From JAICYJ01 sp038212095 (lineage in GTDB: Bacteria > Actinomycetota > Thermoleophilia > Gaiellales > JAICJC01): a stretch of DNA of 64,000 nucleotides. Shown here one piece after another: positions 40,255 to 49,191 of this stretch; position 1 is the first letter of the stretch, and each line of letters opens with the position of its first letter. A program made the position numbers and the translations under genes. The stretch covers positions 62,001-126,000 of the forward strand of contig JBBQUW010000006.1 of the NCBI GenBank assembly GCA_038212095.1, written 5' to 3'. Below the pieces are notes generated by a model. The model did no database searches. It saw only the letters and a program-made list of their open reading frames with translations, and was not told the DNA's origin.

Positions 40255-41708
40255 CGAAGCAGCGCCTTCTCCAGGATGGACTCCAGCTGACTTCGAAGGT
40301 TGGCGGCCTGCGCCTCGGCGGCATCCAGCTTCGCCAGGAGGTCAAGCGGATCTCCAAAGTCCTCTGCAACGACGTGCGGGTTCTTGATGTCTAGGTTGTA
40401 GGCGCGCTCTCTGACGGCGTCGATCTCCACCTCCCACGCACGCTCGGTCTCTACGCGACCGTTCCGGCCGTGACCACCCCACCAGTCAATGCACGCCTGA
40501 AAGTGCTCGAGTCGGATCGGCTTGGTCTTCGAGTACGCCTTCTGGCCCTCAGGCACGCGCTGCTCGTAGTACCAGGTCGCCTGGGTCGGTTCCGCCTTCT
40601 CGAAGAAGAGGAGGTTGGTGCCGATCGCCGCGTAGGGTCGAAAGACGCTGTTCGGCAGGCGAACGATGGTGTGCAGGTTGCACTCGTTCATGAGCTGCTC
40701 TTTCAGCCGCGTCTTGATGCCTTCGCCGAAGAGAGATCCGTCGGGGAGAACGACCGCCGCTCGCCCACCTGGCTTCAGAAGCCGGACGATCAGCGCCAGG
40801 AAAAGGTCAGCCGTCTCGCGGGTCTGAAGGTGGGAGGGGAAGTTCGACTCGATCCCCGGCTCTTCGGTCCCGCCGAACGGCGGGTTGGTGAGCACGACGT
40901 CAACGCGGTCTGCGGCGCCGTAGCTGACGTAAGGACGTGCGAGCGTGTTGTCGTGGCGGACGAAGCTGGGATCCTCGATGCCGTGAAGGAGCATGTTCGT
41001 AGTGCACAGCATGTGGGGCAGCGGCTTCTTTTCGACCGCTCGAAGTGATCGCTGCATCAGCTGCTCACCTTGCGGGGTCTTTACGTAGCGGTCGCGCATA
41101 TGTCGGATCGCGCAGGTGATGAAGCCGCCGGTGCCGCACGCCGGATCCAGCAGAATCTCTCCGGGTTTTGGGTCGATCTGTGCCGCCATAAATGTTGTGA
41201 CTGCACGTGGCGTGTAGTACTCGCCCGCGTTCCCGGCACTTTGGAGGTCGGCGAGCAGCTGCTCATACACGACGCCAAAGTGCTCTCTGTCGGCAAGGCG
41301 ATTGAAGTCCACCTCGTTGATCTTGTTGATCACCTGGCGCAGCAGTGTGCCTGACTTCATGTAGTTGTAGGCGTCCTCGAACACCGCCCGCACCACGCGC
41401 TGGCGGTGGGCGGTCGCGCCGGCAGGAGTCAGCGATTTCAGTTGCGGAAAGAGAATGGTGTTGATGAAGGACAGGAGTGGGTCGCCAGTGATCCCCTCTG
41501 GATCCGCCGCCCACGTTCGCCAGCGCAACTGATCGGGAAGCGGCGACACGTAAGTCGAATCCATCAGCTCGAACTGGGCGTCCTGGTCATCCAGGATCTT
41601 CAGGAAGAACATCCAACAGAGCTGCGAGATCCGCTGGGCGTCACCGTCAACGCCGGCATCTTGGCGCATAATGTCCTGGATGGACTTGATAGTGCCTTGG
41701 ACTGTCAT
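40251..41708 (-). CDS. hsdM: Type I restriction-modification DNA methyltransferase
   Basis: A 485-residue N6-adenine methyltransferase subunit. An N-terminal helical domain (about 1-130) precedes the catalytic part with SAM motif DPACGTGGF and catalytic NPPFGG (motif IV). It methylates host DNA at the site chosen by HsdS and forms the M2S core. It starts 3 bp after the hsdR stop and overlaps hsdS, which indicates one operon. Complete and apparently intact. Confidence 0.96.
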   Translation of the reverse strand: MTVQGTIKSIQDIMRQDAGVDGDAQRISQLCWMFFLKILDDQDAQFELMDSTYVSPLPDQLRWRTWAADPEGITGDPLLSFINTILFPQLKSLTPAGATAHRQRVVRAVFEDAYNYMKSGTLLRQVINKINEVDFNRLADREHFGVVYEQLLADLQSAGNAGEYYTPRAVTTFMAAQIDPKPGEILLDPACGTGGFITCAIRHMRDRYVKTPQGEQLMQRSLRAVEKKPLPHMLCTTNMLLHGIEDPSFVRHDNTLARPYVSYGAADRVDVVLTNPPFGGTEEPGIESNFPSHLQTRETADLFLALIVRLLKPGGRAAVVLPDGSLFGEGIKTRLKEQLMNECNLHTIVRLPNSVFRPYAAIGTNLLFFEKAEPTQATWYYEQRVPEGQKAYSKTKPIRLEHFQACIDWWGGHGRNGRVETERAWEVEIDAVRERAYNLDIKNPHVVAEDFGDPLDLLAKLDAAEAQAANLRSQLESILEKALLR

Positions 41709-41711
41709 GGT

Positions 41712-44129
41712 CTATGCGGCCTCGTAGAGTGCGTCTTGAAGTTCATGCACGGCGCGGTCAAACGCCGCCCGCGATCCGAACTCGCTGATCAGCTCCATAG
41801 GGGTGCCGATCCTGTCGAGGGGCGCGACTCCGAGAATCCGCGGATCACCGAGATCCACCACGCCTTCGTCCTGGTACTTTTGGAGCAAAGCGTCGAGCAC
41901 GGCCCGCGCTTGGTCGCCGTACTTTCCAAACACATCCCGCTTTCGGACGTTCTCTGCCCGCTCCCGGCGCGTGAGCGGCGGACGACCGTACGCCACATGG
42001 CAGATGAGATCAAATGGGTCGAGATCCGCCCCGACTTCGTCCGATAGTGGCTCGAGGCGCAGACCCTCCTCTTCAAGTTCGTCGATGATCGCCTGTTTCC
42101 GGTCCGCCGCATTCCATCGTTTTAGGAAGGCGTCGAGGGACGCGTACTGGTTCGTCACCCTGCGCTTGGAGTAATCCCGAAGGCTTTCGGTGATCAGTTT
42201 GCCGTCTGCGTCAAGGTATTTCACGCGCTCTGCGACGATGATTACGAGCACACCGTCGACATACAGTTTTCGGCTGTCCGGTTCAGCGGTTGCGAAGCCG
42301 ATATCGTTGCCGGGGTCAACCACGATTTCATCGTCACCGATTTCGACGGTGTGAGTGTCCGGTGACACGATGGGCCCGCCCGCGTCTGGTTCGTAGATAT
42401 CTACCGGCTCGCCGTCGAAGTCGGGGTCGGCGAAATGGTGCGTGGCGCCCCGGAAGTCCATAAGCGTGAAGTAATACTTGTGCGTGTCCTCATGCACACG
42501 TGTGCCGCGCCCGAGAATCTGCTTAAACTCAGTCATTGACCCTACCGGTCGATCGAGGACGATCAATCGGCAGGTCTGGGCGTCGACCCCAGTGGACAGA
42601 AGCCGGGACGTTGTGACAAGAACCGGGTACTTCGCTTCTGGATCGATGAAGTTGCCAAGTTGATCTTGACCCTCCAGATCGTTCCCAGTGATCCGCATCA
42701 CGTACCGCCGGTTTTCTGTCGATAGATCAGAGTTCTCGTTCACCAACGCCTGACGCATACGCGCCGCGTGCTCCTGATCGACACAAAAAACAATGGTCTT
42801 CTGGAACCGGTCGCCACTCTCCTTGAGAAACTGGGTAACGCGCCTCGCGACGAGTTTCGTGCGTTCGTCAATAACGAGCGTGCGGTCAAAGTCCGTCAGA
42901 TTGTAGATCCGGTCCGGAACCTCCTCCCCTTCCAGGTCGGTCTTTCCTCGGGGCGGGCGGTATCCCTCGACATCACGATCGATGTGCACGTTGATGACCT
43001 TGTACGGTGCGAGGAAGCCGTCCTGGATGCCCTGCTTCAGCGAGTACGTGTACACAGGAGAGCCAAAGTAGTGGATGTTCGAGACGTATTTCGTCTCTTT
43101 GGGAGTGGCGGTCATCCCGATCTGGGTGGCGTCCGAGAAGTACTCCAGAATCTCGCGCCACGCCGCGTCGTCATCGGCGCTCCCTCGATGGCACTCATCA
43201 ACGACGATAAGGTCGAAGAACTCGGGGGAGAACTGGCGGAACAGCTTCTGGCGCTCCTCTGGCCCAGTCAGCGCCTGGTAGAGGCCTAAGTAGATTTCGT
43301 ATGCGGTGTCGACGCGCCGCTTCGTATCGATGGCTCTCGCAACTCCCGCCGTGACGCCGTCATCGGCCTCGATCGTTTTTGACCTCGTGCTCAGCTTTGC
43401 CATGGCGCCCGCGAACGGCCGGAAGTCGTTGACCATCGTTTGATCGATTAGAACGTTGCGGTCCGCCAAGTAGAGCACTCGGTTCTTCTGGCCGGCCTTC
43501 CAAAGCCGCCATATGATCTGAAACGCTGTATAGGTCTTTCCAGTGCCGGTGGCCATGACCAGAAGCACGCGGTCTTGGCCCTTGGCTATGGCTTCGGTCG
43601 CAGCGTTAATCGCGTTCCGTTGATAGTACCGGGGTTGCCGATCACTGCCATCATCGAAGTAGTCTTGAGCGACGACCTCTTCCACCTCGGGGGACAACCG
43701 TTTCCACTCCCGATACATCTTCCATAGGGTCTCCGGCCGTGGAAAGGCGTCTCGTCCCAGTGTCGCCTCTAACTCGGGACTGATGCCGGTGCGGTCATGG
43801 AAGACAAAACCGTCGCCATTCGACGAAAAGACGAACGGGATATGCAGGACCTCGGCGTACTCGAGCGCCTGCTGCATGCCGTCGCCAACGGCGTGGTTAT
43901 TGTCCTTCGCTTCGACGATCGCGATAGGGATATTCGCCTTGTGAAAGAGGACGTAGTCGGCGAACTTCGATTTACCACGCGTCACCATCTTGTCGCGAAC
44001 GTGGATCTGGCCCTTCGTGAAGTGGACCTCCCGCTGAATCTGGGTGTGCTCGTCCCAACCGGCCTTGAGAATGTCCGGCGTGATGAACTTCGCGCAGATA
44101 TCGGCCTCGCTGAGATCCTTCTTACTCAT
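41712..44129 (-). CDS. hsdR: Type I restriction enzyme R subunit
   Basis: An 805-residue translocase-nuclease. The N-terminal PD-(D/E)xK nuclease is visible as ADYVLFHKANIPIAIVEAKD; the helicase has Walker A MATGTGKTYTAF, DEAH-type VDECHRGS, motif III TATPKE and motif VI QILGRGTRVHE. It cuts unmodified DNA after translocation. First gene of the hsdRMS operon. It is shorter than EcoKI-type HsdR but fits the compact subgroup with DEAD/DEAH helicase plus a C-terminal HsdM-binding region. Confidence 0.95.
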   Translation of the reverse strand: MSKKDLSEADICAKFITPDILKAGWDEHTQIQREVHFTKGQIHVRDKMVTRGKSKFADYVLFHKANIPIAIVEAKDNNHAVGDGMQQALEYAEVLHIPFVFSSNGDGFVFHDRTGISPELEATLGRDAFPRPETLWKMYREWKRLSPEVEEVVAQDYFDDGSDRQPRYYQRNAINAATEAIAKGQDRVLLVMATGTGKTYTAFQIIWRLWKAGQKNRVLYLADRNVLIDQTMVNDFRPFAGAMAKLSTRSKTIEADDGVTAGVARAIDTKRRVDTAYEIYLGLYQALTGPEERQKLFRQFSPEFFDLIVVDECHRGSADDDAAWREILEYFSDATQIGMTATPKETKYVSNIHYFGSPVYTYSLKQGIQDGFLAPYKVINVHIDRDVEGYRPPRGKTDLEGEEVPDRIYNLTDFDRTLVIDERTKLVARRVTQFLKESGDRFQKTIVFCVDQEHAARMRQALVNENSDLSTENRRYVMRITGNDLEGQDQLGNFIDPEAKYPVLVTTSRLLSTGVDAQTCRLIVLDRPVGSMTEFKQILGRGTRVHEDTHKYYFTLMDFRGATHHFADPDFDGEPVDIYEPDAGGPIVSPDTHTVEIGDDEIVVDPGNDIGFATAEPDSRKLYVDGVLVIIVAERVKYLDADGKLITESLRDYSKRRVTNQYASLDAFLKRWNAADRKQAIIDELEEEGLRLEPLSDEVGADLDPFDLICHVAYGRPPLTRRERAENVRKRDVFGKYGDQARAVLDALLQKYQDEGVVDLGDPRILGVAPLDRIGTPMELISEFGSRAAFDRAVHELQDALYEAA

Positions 44130-44322
44130 ATCAGCACTCCCGCGCTGCTGGGGCAGTCCTCGCGCATGGCTGTGTCTTCGTCCGCGTACACGGCGATGAG
44201 TCTACGGCCTCCGGGGAGGGTTGGCGGCGGCCTTGGGTGTGTGGGGGCGCCTCAAGGTGGGGGTGGACGATGGCCCGCCGCCTGAGGAGCCGTCCGTTCG
44301 CGTTCGACTGACCTCGGGCTAG

Positions 44323-45078
44323 CTAGGGCTCCGGCGGCTCAATGCCTGGGTCATCGCCGGGCTCGTCTTCCGAGTCAGGCCCGGCCAACGGCCCCAAAGA
44401 GGTCCGCTGCACCTGCTTCCACGCCGACACGCTGTCGCGGATCTGCGGCATCTCCGTGTCCGGGACCGCAACTGCACCTGCGGCCTGGGTGATCGCGTAC
44501 ATGTGGATGGGCGGCCCGATGCCGTAGGCCGCGATCGCGATCATGTCGTCGATAGCGCGGTAGACGACCATCTTGGCCTGCTCCAGATCGAGGTTCGGGG
44601 TGTCGAGGTGGGTGACCGATGCCATGGCGAAGTTGGCGAACGCCGTCCCGCTGCCCACTGCCCCGAAGCGGTCGAGGAACACGTGTCCGGCGATCCCCGA
44701 CGGCACCACCAGGATGCGGGGCTCACCGGCGTTGTCATACCAGCAGAACACGCCCTCGATGACGGGCGGCTGCTGTGCCTGCGGCTGCACCGCCTGGCCG
44801 TTGGCCTGATTCTGGACGTGCTGCACGAGTCCGCAGATGTGCTGCCGGACGTCCTCGCCAGGGCGGTCGAACTGCCCGGCCAGGTTGGCTGCCAGCGTGG
44901 CTCCGAGGGTCTGGGCGAGGCCAGTTGTGCCAGCAGCGCCCCAAACCATGCGGTTGTCCACGTCGAACAGCTTCCGAGTGCGGCCACGGGTAGCCAGCGC
45001 CCCTCCACCCGAGGTGGCCTGTCCGTCAGCCCCGAGCACGATGGCGTCACGGCATCTGATCGCCAGAACGACCGTCAC
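44323..45078 (-). CDS. Proteasome-beta-like Ntn-hydrolase
   Basis: A 251-residue protein opening MTVVLAIRCRDAIVLGADG. After Met removal Thr is residue 1 and an Asp falls exactly at position 17, with a Lys near position 35 in RTRKLFDVD, matching the Thr1-Asp17-Lys33 triad of 20S proteasome beta subunits and HslV. AAGTTGLAQTL follows as the usual post-triad helix. It has a long middle with Gln/Pro-rich insertion and an acidic C-terminal tail (EDEPGDDPGIEPPEP). The GTG start overlaps the stop of the partner gene (GTGA). No alpha subunit or AAA unfoldase is nearby. Probably a self-compartmentalised or activated protease in the island. Confidence 0.82.
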   Translation of the reverse strand: MTVVLAIRCRDAIVLGADGQATSGGGALATRGRTRKLFDVDNRMVWGAAGTTGLAQTLGATLAANLAGQFDRPGEDVRQHICGLVQHVQNQANGQAVQPQAQQPPVIEGVFCWYDNAGEPRILVVPSGIAGHVFLDRFGAVGSGTAFANFAMASVTHLDTPNLDLEQAKMVVYRAIDDMIAIAAYGIGPPIHMYAITQAAGAVAVPDTEMPQIRDSVSAWKQVQRTSLGPLAGPDSEDEPGDDPGIEPPEP

Positions 45079-45521
45079 GAGCTACGGCGGAAGACCGACC
45101 TCTCCGCGTAGGACGGGTAGCGGTCGTACACGTCCTCAAGCAGCGAGTTGAAGGACTTGTCCGCGATGGTCTGCTTGACCTCGAACAGCCCCTGGGCCGC
45201 AGACCGCTCCTCCGGGCCAGCCGCGTCCACCTTCTGACGTGCGTGCGCGATGCCTGAGGGGGTTGCCTTGTACCGGCTCCATGTCTGACCAGGCACCGGG
45301 ATGCGCTCGACCAGCCCGACAAGGCGCAGGGCATCCAGATCGCGGTACACGGCCTTGCTCATCGGCCCGTAGTTGTACGCCTCGAAGTCGTAGAGCTCGT
45401 CGGCGGGGCGGCCGCTCTCCATCGCGTGCAGGAACATGCCCTTTTGTAGCCGGATTGGATCCAGCCCGGCGGGGGCTCCCTTGAAGGACACCAACAGCAA
45501 CAGCCAGTCACGCCGCTCCAT
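45075..45521 (-). CDS. DUF4065/YwgA-like protein, partner of the Ntn hydrolase
   Basis: A 148-residue soluble protein: LDPIRLQKGMFLHAMESG, YDFEAYNYGPMSKAVYRDLDALRLVGLVER, then YKATPSGIAHARQKV. This pattern of a winged-helix-like domain that begins RLQK-x-xF and includes YGP is typical of DUF4065/SocA-type and YwgA-type proteins, several of which act as antitoxins or proteolytic adaptors. The ATG at 45521 has GGAAGGGG upstream. Its stop overlaps the Ntn-hydrolase GTG, so translation is coupled. Inference: it may deliver substrates to, or restrain, the protease. Confidence 0.72.
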   Translation of the reverse strand: MERRDWLLLLVSFKGAPAGLDPIRLQKGMFLHAMESGRPADELYDFEAYNYGPMSKAVYRDLDALRLVGLVERIPVPGQTWSRYKATPSGIAHARQKVDAAGPEERSAAQGLFEVKQTIADKSFNSLLEDVYDRYPSYAERSVFRRSS

Positions 45522-45675
45522 GCCCACCCCTTCCCTCGTCGGATCGTGCAGACAGAACGTAGCAGGTGACGCAGCCGATTGTTCGCGCCGCTCGACGCAC
45601 GTTCCTGCTGCGCGCCAGAGCAACCCACACCTCGAACACGAACCGCGCGTCCACCCAGCCGGTGCCGCGAGGGCG

Positions 45676-45694
45676 TGGTACCACACTGGTACCA
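45676..45694. promoter_or_regulatory. Double palindrome, candidate operator
   Basis: The palindrome TGGTACCA occurs twice separated by CAC, about 155 bp upstream of the DUF4065-like gene. Two dimer sites side by side fit autoregulation of that operon by one of its products or by another regulator. Confidence 0.45.
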
Positions 45695-45797
45695 GCAGCC
45701 CGAAAAACCGCCCACGTGGGCCCCACGCCCGGCCGCTCAACCAGGCGCAAAACAGCCTGTTTGTGCGGGTTTGGCGTGGGTGTCACCCTTGCGCGAG

Positions 45798-45844
45798 TAC
45801 CCCCAACGGGATTCGAACCCGTGTTGCCGCCTTGAAACGGCGGC
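45798..45844 (-). other. tRNA-Glu 3'-half fragment (orphan att-like scar)
   Basis: Minus-strand 3' half of tRNA-Glu: GTTTCAA anticodon loop (TTC), GGCGGC stem strand, paired T-arm (ACGGG-TTCGAAT-CCCGT) and acceptor TGGGGGTA. No 5' half follows. The intact tRNA-Glu at 47533 is on the other strand, so it is not its direct partner. Probably the end of another integrated or rearranged element. Confidence 0.75.
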
Positions 45845-46084
45845 GACGGTCGCCTGTCCAAGCCGTTTGTGGGCACTCGATCGATTGGGTGGCCAAGACC
45901 TAACCGTCACCGGCGGCCTTCGGGTCGAGGAATGACGACCTAGCCAAAGCCCTCGACCTCTCTTGCCGCCAAGAAGCCAAGCTCCTGTGAGCACTGCGTG
46001 AGCAACGGACTGCCCCGTTCCCTCCGGAGAACCATCTCGGGCAGAGGTTGCCCTAAGGCTTCGGCTTAACCATGCGCCTTTTAA

Positions 46085-46159
<75 letters not shown>

Positions 46160-46244
46160 CGGGGTGGCGATTGTAGGTAACCTGAGCGCCCGCGCCGCGC
46201 CGGCGGTACAAACCGGCGCGATCCCGCCATCCCCAGGAGCCCGA

Positions 46245-47252
46245 ATGAGCATCCGCGTCAACCGCATCGGCGAGCCCGGCTTTGCCGGCATAGCGACCTT
46301 CTCGAAGCTGCCCCTGGCGCTCGACCCGAGCGGATTGGCGGGTGCCGACGCCGCCATCGTGGGCGCGCCGATGGACGAGACCGTCTCCAACCGGCCCGGC
46401 AGCCGGTTCGGCCCGCGAGCGGTACGGATGGCGGATGACTCGGCCGGAGTACCGCCGCAGCGGCCCCACATGCTGCTCGGCGTCGACCCCTACTCGGTGT
46501 TGAACGTGGTCGACTACGGCGATGCCGAAGTGGTGCCGGGAGATACCGAGCGCAGCCACGTCGCGATCAAGAAGATCATCGGCGAGGTGCTTCAGGCGGG
46601 CGCGATCCCGATCCTGCTGGGCGGCGACCACTCGATCGCCGATCCCCACTTCACCGCGGTCGCCGACCACCACGGCCATGGGACTGTGGGTGTGATCCAC
46701 TTCGACGCCCACGCCGATACCGCCGCCGACCTGTCCGGGGTGGTTCGCTCGCACGGCACGCCGATGCGTCTGGTGGTCGACTCTGGCGCGATCCCGGGCG
46801 ACCGCTTCATCCAGGTCGCGTTGCGCGGCTGGTGGCCGGAGCAGGAGGAGTTCGCTTGGATGCGCTCGGCCGGATTCCGCTGGTGGACGATGTACGAGCT
46901 CGACCAGCGCGGCTTCGACGTGTGCCTGGACGAGATCATCGGCGCGGCCTCCGGCTGGGACAAGCTGATCCTCTCGGTGGACGTGGACGCGCTCGATCCG
47001 GCGTACGCTCCCGGCACCGGTACGCCCGAACCGGGTGGACTGACGCCGCGTGAGCTGTTCCGCGCCGTGCGCCGGATCGGCGCCGAGCTGAACGTCTGCT
47101 CGGTCGAGGTGGTCGAGGTGGCGCCTGCCTACGACCCCAGCGACGTGACCGCCATCAACGCCCACCGGGTGGTGCTGGAGACGCTGTCGGGCATCGCGCT
47201 GCGGCGGCGCGGCGGGGTTGCGGGGCCCGAGCTGGATGGCCGCGACCGCTAG
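46245..47252 (+). CDS. Agmatinase/arginase-family ureohydrolase
   Basis: A 335-residue ureohydrolase that uses two manganese ions to hydrolyse agmatine or a related guanidino compound. Metal motifs are GGDHSIAD, FDAHADT and SVDVDALDPAYAPGTGTPEPGG. The early GAPMDETVSNRPGSRFGPRAVR block is typical of agmatinase-type members. The ATG at 46245 has AGGAG 9 nt upstream. The precise substrate (agmatine, guanidinobutyrate or other) cannot be read from the sequence. It lies right next to the tRNA-Lys target. Confidence 0.93.
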   Translation: MSIRVNRIGEPGFAGIATFSKLPLALDPSGLAGADAAIVGAPMDETVSNRPGSRFGPRAVRMADDSAGVPPQRPHMLLGVDPYSVLNVVDYGDAEVVPGDTERSHVAIKKIIGEVLQAGAIPILLGGDHSIADPHFTAVADHHGHGTVGVIHFDAHADTAADLSGVVRSHGTPMRLVVDSGAIPGDRFIQVALRGWWPEQEEFAWMRSAGFRWWTMYELDQRGFDVCLDEIIGAASGWDKLILSVDVDALDPAYAPGTGTPEPGGLTPRELFRAVRRIGAELNVCSVEVVEVAPAYDPSDVTAINAHRVVLETLSGIALRRRGGVAGPELDGRDR

Positions 47253-47294
47253 CGATCGGGAACCAGATCGGCTTGGCGGTCGTAGTATTCGGGT

Positions 47295-47489
47295 ATGGCA
47301 CGTTCGATGAGCAACACGTCAGACACGATCCGGTACCTCCCCACCACCCGGGAAGGGGCATGGCTGCGCTATCTCGAGGCGGTCCGGGACGTTCCGGCAG
47401 ACGAGTACGCAGACACCGAGTCGGCGGCGTGGGACGATCTGCAGGCGGCCCTGGCCGACCTGCCGCCCGTTCCCACCGGCACGGCCTGA
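47295..47489 (+). CDS. Small acidic hypothetical protein
   Basis: A 64-residue protein starting MARSMSNTSDTIRYLPTTREG, with an amphipathic WLRYLEAVRDVPADEYADTESAAWDDLQAALADLPP core. Not recognised. It lies between the ureohydrolase and tRNA-Glu; the RBS is poor, so it could be non-coding. Confidence 0.45.
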   Translation: MARSMSNTSDTIRYLPTTREGAWLRYLEAVRDVPADEYADTESAAWDDLQAALADLPPVPTGTA

Positions 47490-47532
47490 CCCGTCACGCA
47501 GGGCGGGGTGCTGGCGTATTCTGCTGACGCTT

Positions 47533-47605
47533 GCCCCCATCGTCTAGTGGCCTAGGACTCCAGCCTTTCACGCTGGCAACACCGGTTCGAACCCGGTTGG
47601 GGGTA
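47533..47605 (+). tRNA. tRNA-Glu(TTC)
   Basis: A complete 73-base tRNA: GCCCCCA acceptor strand with TGGGGGT (one G-U pair), D-arm CGTCTAGTGGCCTAGGAC, anticodon arm CCAGC-CTTTCAC-GCTGG, T-arm ACCGG-TTCGAAC-CCGGT and discriminator A. It ends 3 bp before the stop of the convergent diguanylate cyclase gene. Confidence 0.96.
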
Positions 47606-47608
47606 TCG

Positions 47609-49132
47609 CTAGGCCGCTTCGGACGGCGACGCCGTCAGGCGCTTGCGCTCGTACATGCGCAGGTCGGCGTGCCGGATCAGGTCGTCTGGCGACGAGCCAT
47701 CGCGGGGATGGATCGAGGTGCCAACGCTGGCCTCGACCGTCACCGCGAGTGATGAGGTCTCGATCGGCGCCCTGACTGCGGCCACGATCCGCTCCACGGT
47801 CAGCGCCGCACGCTCCTCGGCCTGGTCGGCTGGCAGGCCGCGCAGCAGCACGACGAACTCGTCGCCGCCATGGCGGGCCACCAGGTCGTCGCCGCGCACG
47901 GCGCCGCTCAGACGGCGCGCGACCTCCTTCAGCACCGCGTCGCCGACCAGGTGCCCGTGCCGATCGTTGACCTGCTTGAACCCGTCCAGATCGATGAACA
48001 GGAGCGCGGTCGACCGGTCATCCGCGTCACGCAGGGCGGCGGCCATCGATTCGTACAGCGCGGCGCGGTTGGCCAGCTGCGTCAGCCCGTCACGGTAGGC
48101 CATCACGGTCAACGCCTTCTGGGCCGTCCGGCGCTCGCCGTCGATCTGATCGCGCTCGACGAACAGCAGCGACAGCCGCAGCAGCACGAGCAGCGAGATC
48201 ACTGCTCCCATCAGCGCCAGCACGCGCACGTCAGACGAGCTGCTGGCGGTGTTCAGGCCGATCGCCGCCGGCGCCGAAAGCAGCGCCGCGGACAGCAGCG
48301 CCAGGCGCGGCAGCGTCAGGCGGCCGGACGGTGCAACCGTGACCATGGCGCCGGCCGCGCTGTCGCGCGAGGTCGCAAGAGCGGCCACGCCCAGCAGCAC
48401 GTAGAAGGCGAAGTAGCCGATGTTGACGTACGAGCCGGCCGTGAAGCTGGCGTCCACCCGCATCCGGGCGTAGACGACGTCGGTCACGAGCACGGTCGCG
48501 AATGCCGCGCTGACCCAGCGCAGCGAGACGTTGCGCAGTCCACCGGCAAACGAGAGCTGCACAACGCCCACCAGCACCAGGTAGTCCATGGTCGGGTAGA
48601 CGACCGCCAGCAACGAGGCCAGCGAGGAGCCCTGATGCGCCTCTGCCGCGGGAGCGATGGCCGCGAACCAGACCGTCAGACCAGCCGCGAGGCCGATGAT
48701 CGAGGCGTCCAGCACGTCCGCCGCCCGCGGTCGACCACCGCGCACCAGCAGCCCGATGCCGATCAGAAGCGGCGGGTAGGCCAGCAGGTAGAAGGCGTCC
48801 GCCGGAGATGGGAAAGGCGCCTCGGTACCCTCGATCCAGCGGTATGCGTTCCAGTAGCCGTCACCCGCCACCCACAACGTCAGGCCCAGCAGGATCATCC
48901 ACCAGGCGGTGCCGGAGCAGCGGCGGGCGGCCAGCCCGATCCCGATCGCGGCCAGGCCGCTGAGCCCGATCAACTGATAGATGACGTGCTCGAGATCGGC
49001 ACCCGCAGGCAGCACGAAGTAGGCGGCACCGAGCGCCGATCCGATCAGCAGATACGTCGGCCATCCCAGGCGCGCGACGAGGTTTCGGGCGGTCATCGAC
49101 TCGTATATCGCCCAAAGTGATGACTGGTACAT
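47609..49132 (-). CDS. Membrane-bound diguanylate cyclase (GGDEF)
   Basis: A 507-residue protein with about nine membrane helices (residues 20-330) and a C-terminal GGDEF domain. The catalytic motif is HGGDEF with an inhibitory RxxD site (RGDD) five residues before it; LLFIDLDGFKQVNDRHGH marks the domain start. It should make cyclic di-GMP and be subject to product inhibition. There is no EAL domain. It is a possible source of the ligand for the c-di-GMP-I riboswitch at 25449-25530. Confidence 0.95.
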   Translation of the reverse strand: MYQSSLWAIYESMTARNLVARLGWPTYLLIGSALGAAYFVLPAGADLEHVIYQLIGLSGLAAIGIGLAARRCSGTAWWMILLGLTLWVAGDGYWNAYRWIEGTEAPFPSPADAFYLLAYPPLLIGIGLLVRGGRPRAADVLDASIIGLAAGLTVWFAAIAPAAEAHQGSSLASLLAVVYPTMDYLVLVGVVQLSFAGGLRNVSLRWVSAAFATVLVTDVVYARMRVDASFTAGSYVNIGYFAFYVLLGVAALATSRDSAAGAMVTVAPSGRLTLPRLALLSAALLSAPAAIGLNTASSSSDVRVLALMGAVISLLVLLRLSLLFVERDQIDGERRTAQKALTVMAYRDGLTQLANRAALYESMAAALRDADDRSTALLFIDLDGFKQVNDRHGHLVGDAVLKEVARRLSGAVRGDDLVARHGGDEFVVLLRGLPADQAEERAALTVERIVAAVRAPIETSSLAVTVEASVGTSIHPRDGSSPDDLIRHADLRMYERKRLTASPSEAA

Positions 49133-49191
49133 CCCCCGAGTGAGGGATCGGGCGGAAGCGGCTGCCCCCGCCCGATCCTGCTCGGGCTTCG

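Noticed and set aside
47870..49120. 416-codon plus-strand open frame
   Set aside because: Exact antisense of the diguanylate cyclase, whose GGDEF and membrane helices are unmistakable.
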